DNA of 64,000 nucleotides, from the NCBI GenBank assembly GCA_021464245.1, contig JADCRB010000040.1, forward strand, positions 11,892,161 through 11,956,160, read 5' to 3'. A model generated the notes under the pieces. The model saw only the letters and a program-made list of their open reading frames with translations, had not been told where the DNA came from and searched no databases. Source of the stretch: Carallia brachiata. Its lineage: Eukaryota; Streptophyta; Magnoliopsida; Malpighiales; Rhizophoraceae. The position numbers and the translations under genes are program-made. Shown here in pieces: positions 25,487 through 38,300 of the stretch. How positions within the stretch are numbered: position 1 is the stretch's first letter; each line of letters opens with the position of its first letter.

Positions 25487-26136
25487 AAGGAAGCATGGAC
25501 ACGGCAAAAAGAAAAGATACTGAGTGTCAGATATGTGTCTGACACAGACACGTGACGGACACGTGTTGGATATGCCTAGAAGTGTTTGTCAAAAAAAATT
25601 TTTTTTTAAAAAATTTGAATACGCGTGTCGGACACGAGAAGTATAAGTGTCTGACATATCATTGATACACTTAAATATTTTTATAATTATTTTTAACAAA
25701 TAAAAAAAATACTTTAAAAATTATAATTTAATATTATCAATTGTTAGTCACTCCTGAAACGTTCGAAACTATAACTTATTTTAAATTTTAACAAAGAAAA
25801 AAAATTAATCACAAATTTTATATTTTTATTTTTTATTCTACAATAAAGAATAAAAGATCTTACGATATATTTTTTAAATAAAAGATCTATAAAATCTATA
25901 ATAAAAGATCTATAAAATCTATAATAACTATATAAATATATTTGTAAGTTTTTTCAAGTGAATAAAATTTATAAAATTACTTAAAAATATATATATAATG
26001 TAAAATAATTTTATAAATTTAAATATATATATATAGTTGTGTCCGTGTTCTAGTACTTTTAAAATTAGTGTATCATCATATTCATATCGTGTCGTATCGT
26101 ATTCATATCACCGTTTTCATATCTTTGTTTCGTAGT
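25487..26136 (+). mobile_element. 650-bp non-autonomous element rich in GTGTCxGACACG words, flanked by 8-bp duplication
   Basis: AAGTCAGC lies at 25479-25486 and again at 26137-26144. Inside, the left end reads AAGGAAGCATGGACACGG and continues with TGTGTCTGACACAGACACGTG and GGACACGTGTTGG; the right end reversed reads ACTACGAAACAAAGATATG and then CGGACACAAC. The ends are only weakly inverted. The middle is A/T-rich with no coding capacity. The 8-bp duplication points to hAT or, allowing 9 bp, Mutator; I cannot decide. Confidence 0.6.
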
Positions 26137-26343
26137 AAGTCAGCGGGGAATACTAAATAATGACCTCTGGATTTGTCTTTTCAATACCATCGGACCAAAT
26201 TCCCAGTCGTCATAGCCGCAAACTGGACTTGTAGTTAATTAGAACTTTGCCTTTTCTTCTCTTCTTTTTTGTGATGTTGCTATATTATTCCAATAAAAGA
26301 AAGGGAAAAAATACATTGTCAGAATTTTTTTTTTAACAAGCTT

Positions 26344-26485
26344 CGTCTGAATCGTAATAAATTTTTAATTTTTTATAACTATAATTATACTTCCTCCAAC
26401 AAAAAAAAAGAATTATGATTTAATTTTTTTGTTGCAGAAATACCATTGCCGTTATTAAAAATTAAAAATTTATTACAATCGGATA
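26344..26485 (+). repeat. Small fold-back hairpin
   Basis: CGTAATAAATTTTTAATTTTT at 26353-26373 is the inverse of AAAAATTAAAAATTTATTAC at about 26457-26476, with further pairing inward (ATAATTATAC against AATTATGATT). It looks like a short MITE or a MITE relic. Confidence 0.5.
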
Positions 26486-26887
26486 AAATTGGGGTAAAAG
26501 TTTTCAAACAGCGTATCCATGCCCTAAGAGAAATTACCTTTACTGTACACATGTAGAGCTGTTATTACAAACATGACGGTGACATGGAATTACACTTCTG
26601 CACGAAAAATGATTTTGTCTTTCTTTTTTATTAGCAAAACTAAAGGGCACAAATCCGGGGATGTGTGACTCGGAGTGTTTGGCATGATTAGTAATTTTTT
26701 TTTCTGTTTTCTAAACTGATCTGACATAGTTATGTTCTTTGAGGTACACATTTTTATTCAAATACAAACGAAATAACTGTATGTAAGTTAATGTGTGAAG
26801 ATGCAACTCTTCAAGTTAGAAAAATCTGTTTGTTGTAAACCAAGGCTGTGTTAATCTTGGAGGGATTCACCTTGAACCCTATACCCA

Positions 26888-27050
26888 GTGACAGATTCAG
26901 AATAATATTTTAGAGGGAAAAAAAATGCATTACATACTCCAGTCTCCAGCCCAGGAGGAGGGCAAAGCTACATAATAATTTTGTATATTTTATTATATAT
27001 AAATATAATACTACGTAGGAAATCGGGGGAACCTAGATCCTCCTGCCGAT
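26888..27050 (+). mobile_element. Relic with degenerate GTGGCGGATCCAGG-type ends
   Basis: Left end CAGTGACAGATTCAG and right end, reversed, CGGCAGGAGGATCTAGG both resemble the terminal word seen more clearly at 38314. Interior is A/T-rich. Weak support. Confidence 0.3.
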
Positions 27051-27545
27051 ACCATCTTGAAAGGGGCCAACATCACCTTAAAAATAATGATTTTTCACTA
27101 TACAAAGCTTATTTGATTTCTAATATTTGGGACATCTTATATGGAAGAGCACACTAATCATAAATATAGAATGAAGTTAAATGCTTCTATGATGGAGAAA
27201 CTGTTATGCCAAATATTAATTGCTCGAATTACTTGAAAAATAGATTAATTGTTCATACCATAGTGACATGGATCTGCCTTATAATGCCTTAACTTCATTT
27301 GCGTATAATACATAGAAATGAGTCTAATTGCAACTTCATTGATACATGATGGAAGGAAATCTAAATACATACATACATACAAGATGGTAATTCATGAACT
27401 TATAAAGGGGGCCAAGTAGCTAAGCTTCGTTTAACTTAATTTCGTAAAAATAAACATAGATAATATTACATCACACAAATTTATTTGATCATATTTTTCA
27501 CCATATATGGTGAAGGCACAAGCGCAAACATCCAAACCCAAGTAC
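27051..27545 (+). other. Intergenic; probable 3' UTR of the CEP gene at its right end
   Basis: No coding frame. It includes a CATA tandem run (27365-27381). Confidence 0.4.
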
Positions 27546-27854
27546 CTAGTTTGAAGGACTGTTTGTGGGGCCCGTCGAATGACCAACACTGGGGCTGTGG
27601 CCAGGGTTTGTGGGTCGAAAATCATCACTGTCCGCTTCATCGTGATTCGGATTGTTGGTTGTGCTCGGTTCAGACTCTGCTTCAAAGGCTAAACGGTTGC
27701 GGCATAAGCTGGAATTGACATCGTTGATGACATGTTTTTCACAGTTCCCGTTTTGTTGTGTCTTCAATACCCTTTCCTCAGTAGAAGTGATTTCACAACA
27801 AAGCACTAATGCAACAAGCAATGCATAAGTGCAAAAGAGCTTAACATTGGCCAT
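27546..27854 (-). CDS. CEP (C-terminally encoded peptide) precursor
   Basis: Single exon, 102 residues from ATG 27854; an upstream in-frame TTG at 27863 is not a plausible start. Residues 1-20 (MANVKLFCTYALLVALVLCC) form a signal peptide, then a variable acidic spacer, then at residues 78-92 the 15-residue CEP domain DFRPTNPGHSPSVGH followed by a ten-residue tail STGPTNSPSN. This is the standard CEP layout (signal, spacer, one CEP domain near the C terminus). CEPs are secreted, hydroxylated on prolines (here Pro4, Pro7 and Pro11 of the domain) and sensed by CEPR leucine-rich-repeat receptor kinases; they report nitrogen status and act on root branching. Position 12 of the domain is Ser where group I CEPs usually have Gly (SPGxGH), so activity may differ. 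Only one domain copy is present. Assignment is strong; its biological role here is inferred from the family. Confidence 0.92.
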   Translation of the reverse strand: MANVKLFCTYALLVALVLCCEITSTEERVLKTQQNGNCEKHVINDVNSSLCRNRLAFEAESEPSTTNNPNHDEADSDDFRPTNPGHSPSVGHSTGPTNSPSN

Positions 27855-27940
27855 GGGAGGCAAGAAAATGTCTTTTAGACGAAATTAATTAGAAGGCTGA
27901 ATTGGAGAGATTGAATGCCTACACAGCACGGCGTACGTTG

Positions 27941-27950
27941 CTATATATAG
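27941..27950 (-). promoter_or_regulatory. TATA box of the CEP gene
   Basis: CTATATATAG, about 90 bp upstream of the CEP start codon on the minus strand, is well placed for a TATA box with a leader of roughly 55-65 nt. Confidence 0.6.
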
Positions 27951-30900
27951 ACTTTGAGGAAAATGTAGGAATATTGTGAAGATGATTTCAATGGTTTAAT
28001 GATTATGTTTCCAAGATTCTCTTTCCAATAGTTTTTTAGTATATTTTTCTATTTCTTGGGGATATGTAATTATTCTAGTTTTGCATGGCCCATGCAATTA
28101 TATAGCGCTATTCTATTATTTCTTTTCAACTGTACAACAAATATGGAAGGCAGTCGTTAAAAACTGCACGAATGCACTTAAAGAATGAGACAATTTCTGG
28201 TATAAATCCAATAAATTAATTTGACCTCTATAGCTCTTTTGATCCGTTGGATGTGAGAGTAAGGTCATTAACTAAGGTAGGCTCAAGTCTACTACTGCGA
28301 TTGAAGTCATCAACTGCACTATATGCAAACGAAAAAGCCTTGAGTCCTATTACACGGTTTAAAGAAACAAAGTTGCTATATATTTGTTGGCATTTCACCA
28401 GACTTAGTTTAGTTGGCCATTTTTAGTAAAATTTTCGGAGAGTTCGAAAGTTTAAATCCTGATTCTCCGAATTTTCCAACAGAAAAAAAAAAATTTATTC
28501 ATATGTGCCGAAAAAATTGTTTAAATGTTCAGATATTAGTTATAGGGTCTAGCTGCAGGAATGCAATCCTTTTAGCCGCATCAGATTTTTCCTTCTCTCA
28601 CATCGCGTCCTCACTTTTTCGGTATCTCTCTAATGTTTTTTTCTTAGTGATAGGCTTTGATTTTAACTGGGTTTGCACTTGAAATCGTCTCCAGACTCAC
28701 TATTTGTGCATCATACTTCACGTGCTAGTAATTGAGTACACTTACCATTTACTGGAAATACGACTCATCTTGAAAGCGATATGGCTTTGTCTTCCCATTT
28801 TTCCGATATTTACTTTTTCGCAAGTTGTGGGCCTTCCTGTGGAATCTATAAAATGGAATATCGAACAGTATACCCCATAGAATCTACTGATTATGCCACC
28901 AAAATAAAACCCGAGTGGCTAATTTAATCAAAGAAGAATGCCAACTGCAAAATGACTTGTCTTTACATCTCATCAATTTTTTTTTTTTTTAATATAGTGA
29001 CTAGCCTCGTATAATTAAAGGAGCAATACTGTCCCTAAATTGTGCAAACACACCTGTAAACATCTATAAGGCAGGAGGTTACCCTGCATCAATTTAATTA
29101 TATAAGCTCAACAATGCCAAATATATTCTTTCACGGTTTCACGTCCAACCCATTTTTCCTCCTGTCTACATATATCACCTTAAAAATACCTGCGGCGGCT
29201 AGCTTCATTTTCTTTTGATAGATACATCTATTGTTTCATGTGGCTTACAACTGCAATATTTATTTTGTCAACGTATTCCAAATATTTGAATTGTGGTTTA
29301 AAACCATAGTTAATGCCATAAACCTATATATTTGATAAGGTGCATTGCAACTTACAATTAAATGCAAGTCAATCATTATATTTCATTATGTTGTGCTTTC
29401 GTTTCTTTTTTCTTTCTTTTTATTTTTTGATAAATATGGTGTTTCATTTTAAGTCTCCCAATGTATATAATAACAATAATGACATGGATCATAAGTCCGA
29501 TGTACCAAAATAGAATATAATGACATGGATCACACAGGAGCTATATTGGATGTACTACAAAGCATTATTTGTTGCAGCCCACCATCCAATATAGATGTCA
29601 AACTTTAATATCACAATCGTAGAATGTAACAGCCTGGCACCATTTAAATCTGCCATTGTCCTTCAAAGATTCAATATGCTTACAGCTTTAACCAACAATT
29701 CAACTGACCATGAATCATCCATAGCCGCTTTGACTTGTTAGCTCTCACTGCACGCATAAATTTAGAGGCTAGAAAATGAATTCTGTAAATGCTAGAAAGA
29801 TGAATTCAAATGACGATAAAATCCAAGCATGATTCTGTGGGCCTTGTGACGAGGGTAGTAGCTTCAACTAATTAGTTTTTTTTTTTTTTAAACCCACAGA
29901 AGAGGGAACGGAGAGGAATATGGTAGGAATCGAACTCTTAATCACTTTTTTGGCCAATAAAACTGGTAATTATTAGAACTAAAGTTCAGGATCATATTCA
30001 ACTAATTATATAGTGTGTGCAATATATTAGTAGCATAAATATCAATCCATAACTTTAATAATGAAGATGAGATATCTATATAATCTTTGGCTGGTAGATA
30101 TCTATAATCTTGATTGCAAATACAGCGACCCAAATTTTGAGTTCCTAGCTTCTGCATAAAGAAACGTATAATTACTCTTTTTGTTTGTTTTATTTTTCCC
30201 CTTTAAGGCTAATTAGGCTATAAGTTGTTTTTCGTTCTCTTCTCATTTTTTGCAGTGGATTTTAACTCAGGACCTAGAAATTGTTTGCTATCAAGGCAAG
30301 CGAGCGGATGCAAGAGGAATATTCAAAAGCTAAGTTCAAAATCTCAGACGTAGATCCTAATGGTACCATGAGCCTCGCCTGTCGGCAACATCAAAAGAGC
30401 CATATATATGAAGAAAATCCGTATTTTTTTCTTAAAAAAGGAAAAAAGAAAAACTTTAGGACAACCATCCTTTAAAAAAAGAAAATAATTGTTGCACACA
30501 GGAGTGATGAATACGGATTTTTCTTTTATCAATTATTTTTTGTATTATTATTATTATATTTGTATTATTTTATTCATTATGTTTAGGGTCGAGTACAAAA
30601 TTCTGTAATTATAAATTGTTTCTAAAAGAAAATATGACCAAACAAATTATGAGTATTCAAACAAAAGATTCGGCAAGCAATAATTAAAGTTCTTGAATTC
30701 TCGATGCATTACTAAAGTTGCAAGTGATTCTGACCAATTGCGCACTAACTTTTCACAGCTTTTACCAGAGAAAGGAAGGTCTACAGACGTTCAAACCCCA
30801 CAAATCCACTTGGGCCCACTATGTTTTGTATCCAGGTTTAATTTCACGGTTCCACTTCCACATGTTGGAGACCTTCCTCTTTCCACTCGCTCTCACATTT

Positions 30901-33900
30901 GTACATTCCCACATCATAATTAGTTGAAGAACATAAGGGAATGGTAGCTAGCTGGTTGGCTCCTCAAGTTGTGGAAGTTCAGTGCAATACGATCATTTTG
31001 GGCCTTAGAAAGTGGGCAGTTTTACTTTTTCTCACAAACTTACTGTATCCAAATTCCTAGTCGTTGAAAAAAAAATCTCGAGAAGTCTTATACTTTATAA
31101 TTAGTTTAGATATTTTATTTAGATTTTTTAATTTTGTATTTAAAATTTAAATACTCTATTCTTTTTTTTATAGCCTTTCAGCCATTTTATTAAAATTTTT
31201 TAATTATGTATTTGAGTTTTAAAGACTATTTGTTTTTATAGCCTTTTAGCTGGTTTTTTTTTTAACTAAAAAAAAATCCCGAGAAAAGGGAGGAAAAGAG
31301 CCCTCTTACGGGGACTACAAGATTTTCCAAAGATTCGAAAGCTTTTCATGAAGTCTTTAGGTAAAATTAAGCCACATCAAGTATCCAACAAATAAAATTA
31401 GAAATCAATTATTTTCCTTTCCATAAAATTTTTATCACGTCAATTTTTTTTTTTTTTTAGCTCTATTAAGGAGCACTAAATGGTTACAATCCACCGTAAC
31501 TCTCGGTTGTGATGGACTAGTATCCATTTTGTGCCAAGAATTTAGTGCAGTGGACGGAGAACTTTTAGGGCAAAATTTATTTTTGTGGTCAAAAAGAATA
31601 GGAGAGGAAGAATAGTGTCTCAACAGTCGCGTTAGAGAACATTGGACATTCTATTAGAAGTACAAATAATTCAAATGATTATATTATAAATTGCACTAAC
31701 AAAAGTCTAAATTTAACCATACTAATAGATTTTGATCTCATAATTACATTTGCCAGCGCTTCATCTTTTAACTGAAACCCAACACTTTAAAATTTAATCA
31801 CTTTTTTTTTTTTTTTTGACATCAAAAAATCATGAACCATTGGTGGTGGACATCCAAAAATCATCAAAATTTAATCAGTTAAATCATACCATTGGTGGTG
31901 GACAAAACCTATTATGGAAAAGCATGTTTCCACCCCATGAACCCCCCCAGTTTCCACCTCATGAACCCACTAGCGGATGCAAAGGCCCGGTTTTAGCCAA
32001 CATCTGGAGCCAAGCCAGAGATGAGTATGGCTGGTAGGATATGCCCCACATCTCAATCAGTTCGTCCCCGCAGGCTCGCGTGGGTTGTTCAGTTGACCCA
32101 ATTTACAATTCATGACGAATACGTCCGCATGAGGAGATTGGCCTCAAACTAAGACCCATTTTGAATCCTCCCCCCCCCGCCCTTGAAGTTTCCTTTGAAT
32201 GTTGCAAATCCAGAGAGAATTTGCGGCCGAACTTGACTCTCTATTCTATATAGATTAGGTAATAAAATTGATTAAAAATCCCAACAGTTGCCGACCCAAA
32301 GACTCTTCCGATAAACAAATTTCATTTTTCGGCCCAACTACTAAGTCTTTCCGCTGGGCCTCCCGAAAGTCGCATTTTAATTATTAATTAAATAAAAATT
32401 TCCTGTTAACTGAGTTTGTTAGTGTGCTAAGCATCGAAAATAAGAAAATAGAAAAAAATGTACGACCAAACTTCTGGCTCATACACAAATAAGACAAAAC
32501 AAAAATTTTAAAATTTTTTTTAAAAATTAAAATTTAAGAATAATACTAAATACATTTAAAGTAATATTAAATATATTTAAAATTTAATTAAAAAAAAAAG
32601 AGTACGGCCATACATTTGAGTAATGTAATTAGTTCCTAAGAAAAATAGTTCTTTTTTTTTTCAACATATTAAACTACATATCAATAGTTTGCCATTCAAG
32701 TATGGTTCTGGGGTGATTCAGTCCTTTCTTGCAATTCTATTTCTGGTTCATGATGCTTCGTGAGTGTTTTTTTTTTTCTCTTTAATCTAGTTCCATTTGC
32801 AAAAGTCCTTTACTCTGTGTTCTATCTAAGATGTCTGAAATGGATAACGTTCATAACTACTAGGCTTTGGACACTTTAACATTAGCAATGGATTTATAGG
32901 ATAATAAGTTGCTGAATACGTGCCAATATCCAGAGTTGGTTATCAAAGATAGGATCTCACAATTAAACAAATAGGAGTTGATGCCCTTCTCCATTTTCTG
33001 AAAACAGGTGGGTGAGTAGCATTCTAATAGCATTAAGGGCACATGATACGTCCTAGGACTGAAACATGTCCTGGGTATTATTTTATTTATTTTTTTATTT
33101 ATGGCTGACCTTAAGTTGTGATGAAATATAATTTGCAATTGTCCTGATTCCTGGAAGTTTAATCGAGGTATTATCCTTCCAGTTTCTTTTAATGCTTTGG
33201 TGAGCTCACAAGGAGCCATAAGGTGCAATGTTGATGTGCTCCCCTGGAAATGTTGAGCTCTGGGAGAAACAGGGGCAAGACAAGGTTGGCATTTTACGAG
33301 TATTAAAATGAATGGCGCCAAAAATGTCTTGATACTCGAATGGTCCATGTCCTGTTGCCATAGCTTTTTTCTAAGTCAGTGCAAAGAATATGGAGAATTT
33401 TGATGGCACTGTTCAAAATATGGGATCAGAAGAGCCACATGAACGTTGGATGAGGAATACAAGTAATGTTTGCATGGAGAGCCATTTGAAGCAGACAGAA
33501 TTTTCAGACTAGGGATCCCGATTTGAAGCCTTGTTTCGTTGTGTTCAGGAAACAGAGGTTATGAGATACTGAAACAAGTCAAAATTAAGTTTATTTTGTA
33601 GCCAGTCAGCAACGGCGATTCACAATTATGGAATTTGAGGATGATTGCACACCTCCCTTGTGGCATAAATTGTGGTAGCGGTTTCCGTTGCATAATAAAA
33701 ATCTGTAGTGCATTTTAATGTTCAATATGAAGATATGAAGTAATCATTCAATATGGAGATAAAATATTGTAATGCCCTTTGTGGGCTCGGAATCCATCTT
33801 GGGATCCTGCCGTGCTGCATCCCTTTTTGCTTAGCTTGTGCAGGAAAAACTCTCTTTATCTTTCATCTTTTCCTCGAACAAAATTCCTGAATAACTGCAT

Positions 33901-34607
33901 TGTTTTGACTGAGAGTCTCCCGGGGCAAACATGATTTCCTTACGCTTTCTATGTTGCATGACCATTAAAATGCATTTTTATGTTAATTTATCACTTCTGG
34001 TCCATGAGTGTCAGGATTTGAACCTGCATGCTGGAATCACCAGACCACGCGGCTGGTGGTGTCAATTTATCATGATCTGGTGCTGTCAATTTATCATTTC
34101 TGGTGATTCACTTGCAATGAAAAAGGTCTATTGACGCTGGATTATTCAGCAAAGGAAAAAAAAGTAAAAAAAAAGACAATTTAGCCATCGAGCACAGCAA
34201 TTATGAACCCTTGCCTAAATGACGAATTTTCCAGAAGTCTGGGACCATCTTAACAAAACCTTATTTGATCAACACTTGATACGAACATGGTGTTTGATGT
34301 GAAAACTGAAGGCTAGTTCCTTTCAGTAGTTAAATGCAGATGGTGGCCACCAACCCGTGACCAGTGCAACTTTCGTTTTTCTCAGTCCTTGCCAGCCCTC
34401 TGCGGTGCTTTCTCATGGAAGCTGGTCCTCTGCGCTTGCTCCGTCACACTCCAACTTAATGACTCTCGTAGCATTAAAAGCGAAGCAGGATCATAAAAAT
34501 ATTTGAGCAGCTATAACATTTGATATGTTTGTTTGGCATTGGACCTCACCTCATGCTCCTGTCTTTTTCTTTTCTGCAGAGTAGTACATAGGACTTCAAG
34601 ATTAAGG
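27951..34607 (+). other. Long intergenic stretch with no convincing gene
   Basis: 27951-28200 is the CEP promoter side. 28413-28682 (89 codons) and 30281-30475 are open but unrecognised. 31800-32240 has short duplicated phrases (CCATTGGTGGTGGACA twice, 31835 and 31891). 32690-34600 is less A/T-rich and might be a non-coding transcript or decayed gene; a 40-codon frame from ATG 33391 is unrecognised. Around 34013-34075 the reverse strand carries GGTTCAAATCC, a tRNA B-box-like word. Confidence 0.4.
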
Positions 34608-34665
34608 CTTCTCTCACTGTCTTATTATACCTAATACTTCTCTCACTGTCTTATTATACCTACCA
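34608..34665 (+). repeat. Two tandem copies of a 29-bp unit
   Basis: CTTCTCTCACTGTCTTATTA followed by TACCTAATA (first copy) or TACCTACCA (second copy). The copies are nearly identical, so the duplication is recent. Confidence 0.85.
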
Positions 34666-34744
34666 GGTGGTAAACGTTGATTCAGGTGAATCAGCACTTT
34701 ATGCTTGCCATTTTAACATGGAGAAGCCAATAGTAATTAGTTTG

Positions 34745-34939
34745 TGTTGGTTTTTAGACTGGGAGAGTCAAATATTAGAGAGAAAGTAACAAGTTAAAGG
34801 AGTAAGTAGTAACAATGAATTTTGACATTATTTCTTATCTAAAATCTTACGGTATTAAGTTAGAGGTCTTTGCCAATTATAAGTTACTTGCTTTTGGCTT
34901 TTCTTTTCATTATGAGACTTGCAGATGTCTACATTAACA
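34745..34939 (-). repeat. 3' LTR of the TRIM
   Basis: 195 bp, TG...CA ends on the minus strand, next to the polypurine stretch. Diverged from the other LTR by many substitutions, so the insertion is old. Confidence 0.7.
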
Positions 34940-35099
34940 CTCTCCCTGAAGTGTCTGTCCTTCCACATTTGTGTTCTCTCTTTTTTGATCGCACCAAAAC
35001 AACGGGCTTAGCTTCAAATTTCTACTGGACTTTTAATCCACTTTGCCACTAGTGTTCGATACGCGTCACAAATGTTTGAGGTCCCAGGGCTGAACCATT

Positions 35100-35112
35100 G
35101 GCTTTGATACCA
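35100..35112 (-). other. Primer-binding site of the TRIM
   Basis: TGGTATCAAAGCC on the minus strand resembles the plant initiator Met-tRNA primer site TGGTATCAGAGC, five bases inside the 5' LTR. Confidence 0.7.
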
Positions 35113-35117
35113 GAGTT

Positions 35118-35304
35118 TGTACTTAGATTGCGGAAGCCAAATATTGGAGAGCATCATTAACAAACCAAAGGAGTAAGCAAAAATAATGGGTTTAGACACT
35201 ATTTTTTACTCAAAACCTTAAAATAATGAGTTATGAGTCTTTGTTATTATAAGTTGTTTGCTCTTAATTTTTCTTTCCAGGACTTGCACTTAGCATCATC
35301 AACA
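35118..35304 (-). repeat. 5' LTR of the TRIM
   Basis: 187 bp, begins TGTTGATGATG and ends TACA on the minus strand, adjacent to the primer site. Confidence 0.7.
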
Positions 35305-38300
35305 GTATGTCACATGGTCCGAAATTGAAGAGAAAAAAAATGTGAAAGCAGATGACTGATGAGGAAACACGGTTAGGTACAAGGGGGGTGGGGGACCAAT
35401 TTCTCGATGTTTGCAGAACCAAAATGAAGAGACAGAAGAGTAATGGTCCATGCGCTATCTGGCCAATTTTCTATTTCATTTTTATGTGACCCCGTCTCAT
35501 TGCTTGTCTCCGTTCACAATGTTCAGGTTTCCCACCATAATCCCCCACTTTATGAATCTAAAGAAGAATATCATAGTATTTTCTCATTTAATCCTGTTTG
35601 GACTACATGGTCTCTCAGATACTTGGACAACATCACCGCAAGCACATTGACAATTAAGTTGGTTAGTGTTCTTATTTTAGAGCTTCCAAGAAGGCAAATT
35701 AATGTCCTATTTGCAATCTTTGATATTATCATCGGCATAGTCATTGATATCTTGTCTTGTGATTTGAGGAAGATTGTCCTATGGGGCCTGTTGGAAGACA
35801 AAAATCCCACATCGGTCGGACAGTTGGAAAATGAATGGTTTATAAGAATAAGTTGGCTAATATAATGTTAGTGTTTTTATAAGATAACAAATTTCATAAA
35901 CTAAAATAGAAAGTACATTTAAGATAAACTTAATTAATATATTTTTATTCGTAATAATTCATGATACGAAAAATATAACATACTATCAAAAATTGAATAT
36001 TTTTTGCATAAGTTTAACAACTTAAGAAAAAATTTTAGATGAGTATTTGAGATAAATAAAATTCATATTTGAAATAATGACTTTCTGTTAAGACTCGTAA
36101 TGAGTCGAATATCCTAATTGCTTTGAAGGGAAGTGCTGAAGATAAAGGTAGGAAAATGATAAATAACTCATTAATAAGATAAAAAATTCATTATTTAAAA
36201 TAAAAAATAAATTTCAAGTAAATTTAATCTAATATTCTCCTCCTCTTAATAGTTCATGTCACAAAAAATATAACAGAGGCCAGCTGGGAATCCCAATTAG
36301 CAACTCCTGTGTTTGCTAGGAATGGGACCTAAGTGAACTATTTTACCTCAGGGAAACGAGCACATGAGATTAATTATGTGCTGCAATAAGATTGTACCCC
36401 ATGACGAGTTACGTTTACATCAAAGCTTTATTATTAAGCTTTTGCCTTTCAATGATAAGAAATTGTGGTGTCTTCAAATGATCTTTCATGGCGGGTCCAA
36501 AGATGAGACAATGAAACAGTTACTCATCTCAATAGCATCGAGCCAAAGTGGCTGGTGGCCCCAAACCCCAAGGACCAAAGTGGCTTTAGTCTGCACCAGA
36601 CACACAAGATAAAAGGTGTAACTTTTGCAAGGATCTGCTTTCCCACCTTAAAGAGATTGCCACGGGAGTCCCATGGCTCCAGTCTTCTAATTTGGTCCCA
36701 TGTCCACACAAAGAAGGGACAACAGATATCATCCATATAGACTACCATCTTCCGAAAATGAAGTCGGACCAGTTGAAGCCAAAGGCTGTCTTCGGCCTTG
36801 ATTCCTTGATTCCAATTCCCATGATTTTTCTTTACATGGCATGCTCATATTCGTACTAGTCATCATTCCTACTTTGTGCTACATTTACATGGCATGCGCC
36901 AATATGCCTACATTTACTCTGCCAGCTAATTGCGTAATTTCAAGTCCTTAACAATCAAAATTTGATAGTTTTACCATAATCTCAACAGAGAGCATCCTGA
37001 GAAACAGAAATAATTATTGGTGAGGCAACAACCCTCTTCTTTTTGTTTTATTTTCATTTTCCAAGAATGCTACATACAATGAAAGTAGATAACACTTAAG
37101 GAAAAGGCAAGGACAATCAAAAGCAAGAAGGGGGAAAAAAAAGGGAAATTTGTTGATAAGCTTTAGAGAAAGATGAAGTACTACCTAGTAGAATCATTTT
37201 GGTGGCAAGGCGATCGATGCCAATTCATCCTCCAAAATCCCAACACTGAAAGGCTATTTAAGCCTTCTACATTGTGCACTTTTTAGAGGAAACAGATGGG
37301 TCGATATATTTTTGCAAAGAAATGAAGAAATTGACTCTCATCTCCAGCCCCTTCTGCTGCCAATTAAATTTTTCACAAATTCAAGAATAAATCAATCAAC
37401 AAATGAAGGTTATTTCTCACAACCCATTATCAGCTAGATTATTACCTAATCTTTTGGATGATTAAGTGTTACAGAAAATATCAGCATTGATCTTGATGGG
37501 CCCAAACGTCAAGCCCGATGAGGGAATTCCCCTTCTCATTATCTAAAGAACCAACTTGAAAATACAGGTAAGATACATACTTATTATAAATACCTACCTG
37601 AATTATAATTACAAGGTACGCATTAATGACTCATTTATTATATCATCTATTATTTTTAGTCCTTGTATTGACTTAAGTGTAAGAGGGTTAACGTCGGGAC
37701 ATTTACCAACATTCCTAAATCTTCCTGTCTTGCCGGTCCACAACTCAACCCCTGCCTTGAGCCAAGCCCATCTGTAAATTACGAAGCTCACTCCGGATGG
37801 GGCCATCCTTACTCTCTCGTAGTCATCCCAATTTCCTCCCCGGAATTGAACTGATCAATAAGCATGACACAGTTTTTTGAGCAAAGTATAAAGCGTGATT
37901 AAAATTATGAGGCTTCTAGGCTACTCAATAGAGTATTGGCTTCAAGTTGATTGTGGAGAACATCGTACACAATTTGATGTCTCATGTTTTTCTTTTGGAT
38001 CAATGAATGCATGAACATAAGAAGGAAATGTTGGTACTTGGTAGGACCTAAATGTCTTGTTTTTATAATGAAAATGGTGGTGCACGGTCGCGGACCCATT
38101 CCAAAGAAGCTGGCTTTCTCCCATAAGGTTCCATCCACGGTGAAAGGGAACTTGGATACATTACCATCAGTGGCTTTCATCTAACAGTGAATGGCATCGA
38201 CCGTGTTTGGGGAGGGAAATCAACAACAGTTTCAAGTTGATTTCCCATAGTACTGTGATTGTTGATTGATGATTATGAATGGATTGTGCCATTTTACCAA

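Larger units (their letters stand above)
34745..35304 (-). mobile_element. TRIM (terminal-repeat retrotransposon in miniature), complete
   Basis: Read on the minus strand: 5' LTR 35304-35118 begins TGTTGATGATGC and ends TACA; after five bases comes the primer site TGGTATCAAAGCC (35112-35100), which pairs with initiator Met-tRNA; a short interior follows; a polypurine stretch CAGGGAGAG precedes the 3' LTR 34939-34745, which begins TGTTAATGTAGAC and ends CCAACA. LTRs share GCAAGTC, CAAATATT and CTCCTTT-type blocks and are about 190 bp each. Flanking pentamers GTTTG and GTATG could be a target duplication with one mismatch. There is no coding capacity, as expected for a TRIM, so it depended on proteins from a full-length relative. 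Confidence 0.75.

Noticed and set aside
27855..27863. Longer CEP start at 27863
   Set aside because: The codon there is TTG; the first ATG is 27854.
32860..33348. 162-codon minus-strand frame
   Set aside because: Long but no family resemblance and no supporting signals; treated as chance.
35443..35865. 140-codon + frame
   Set aside because: Overlaps an LTR-like phrase at its 3' end and shows no domain.
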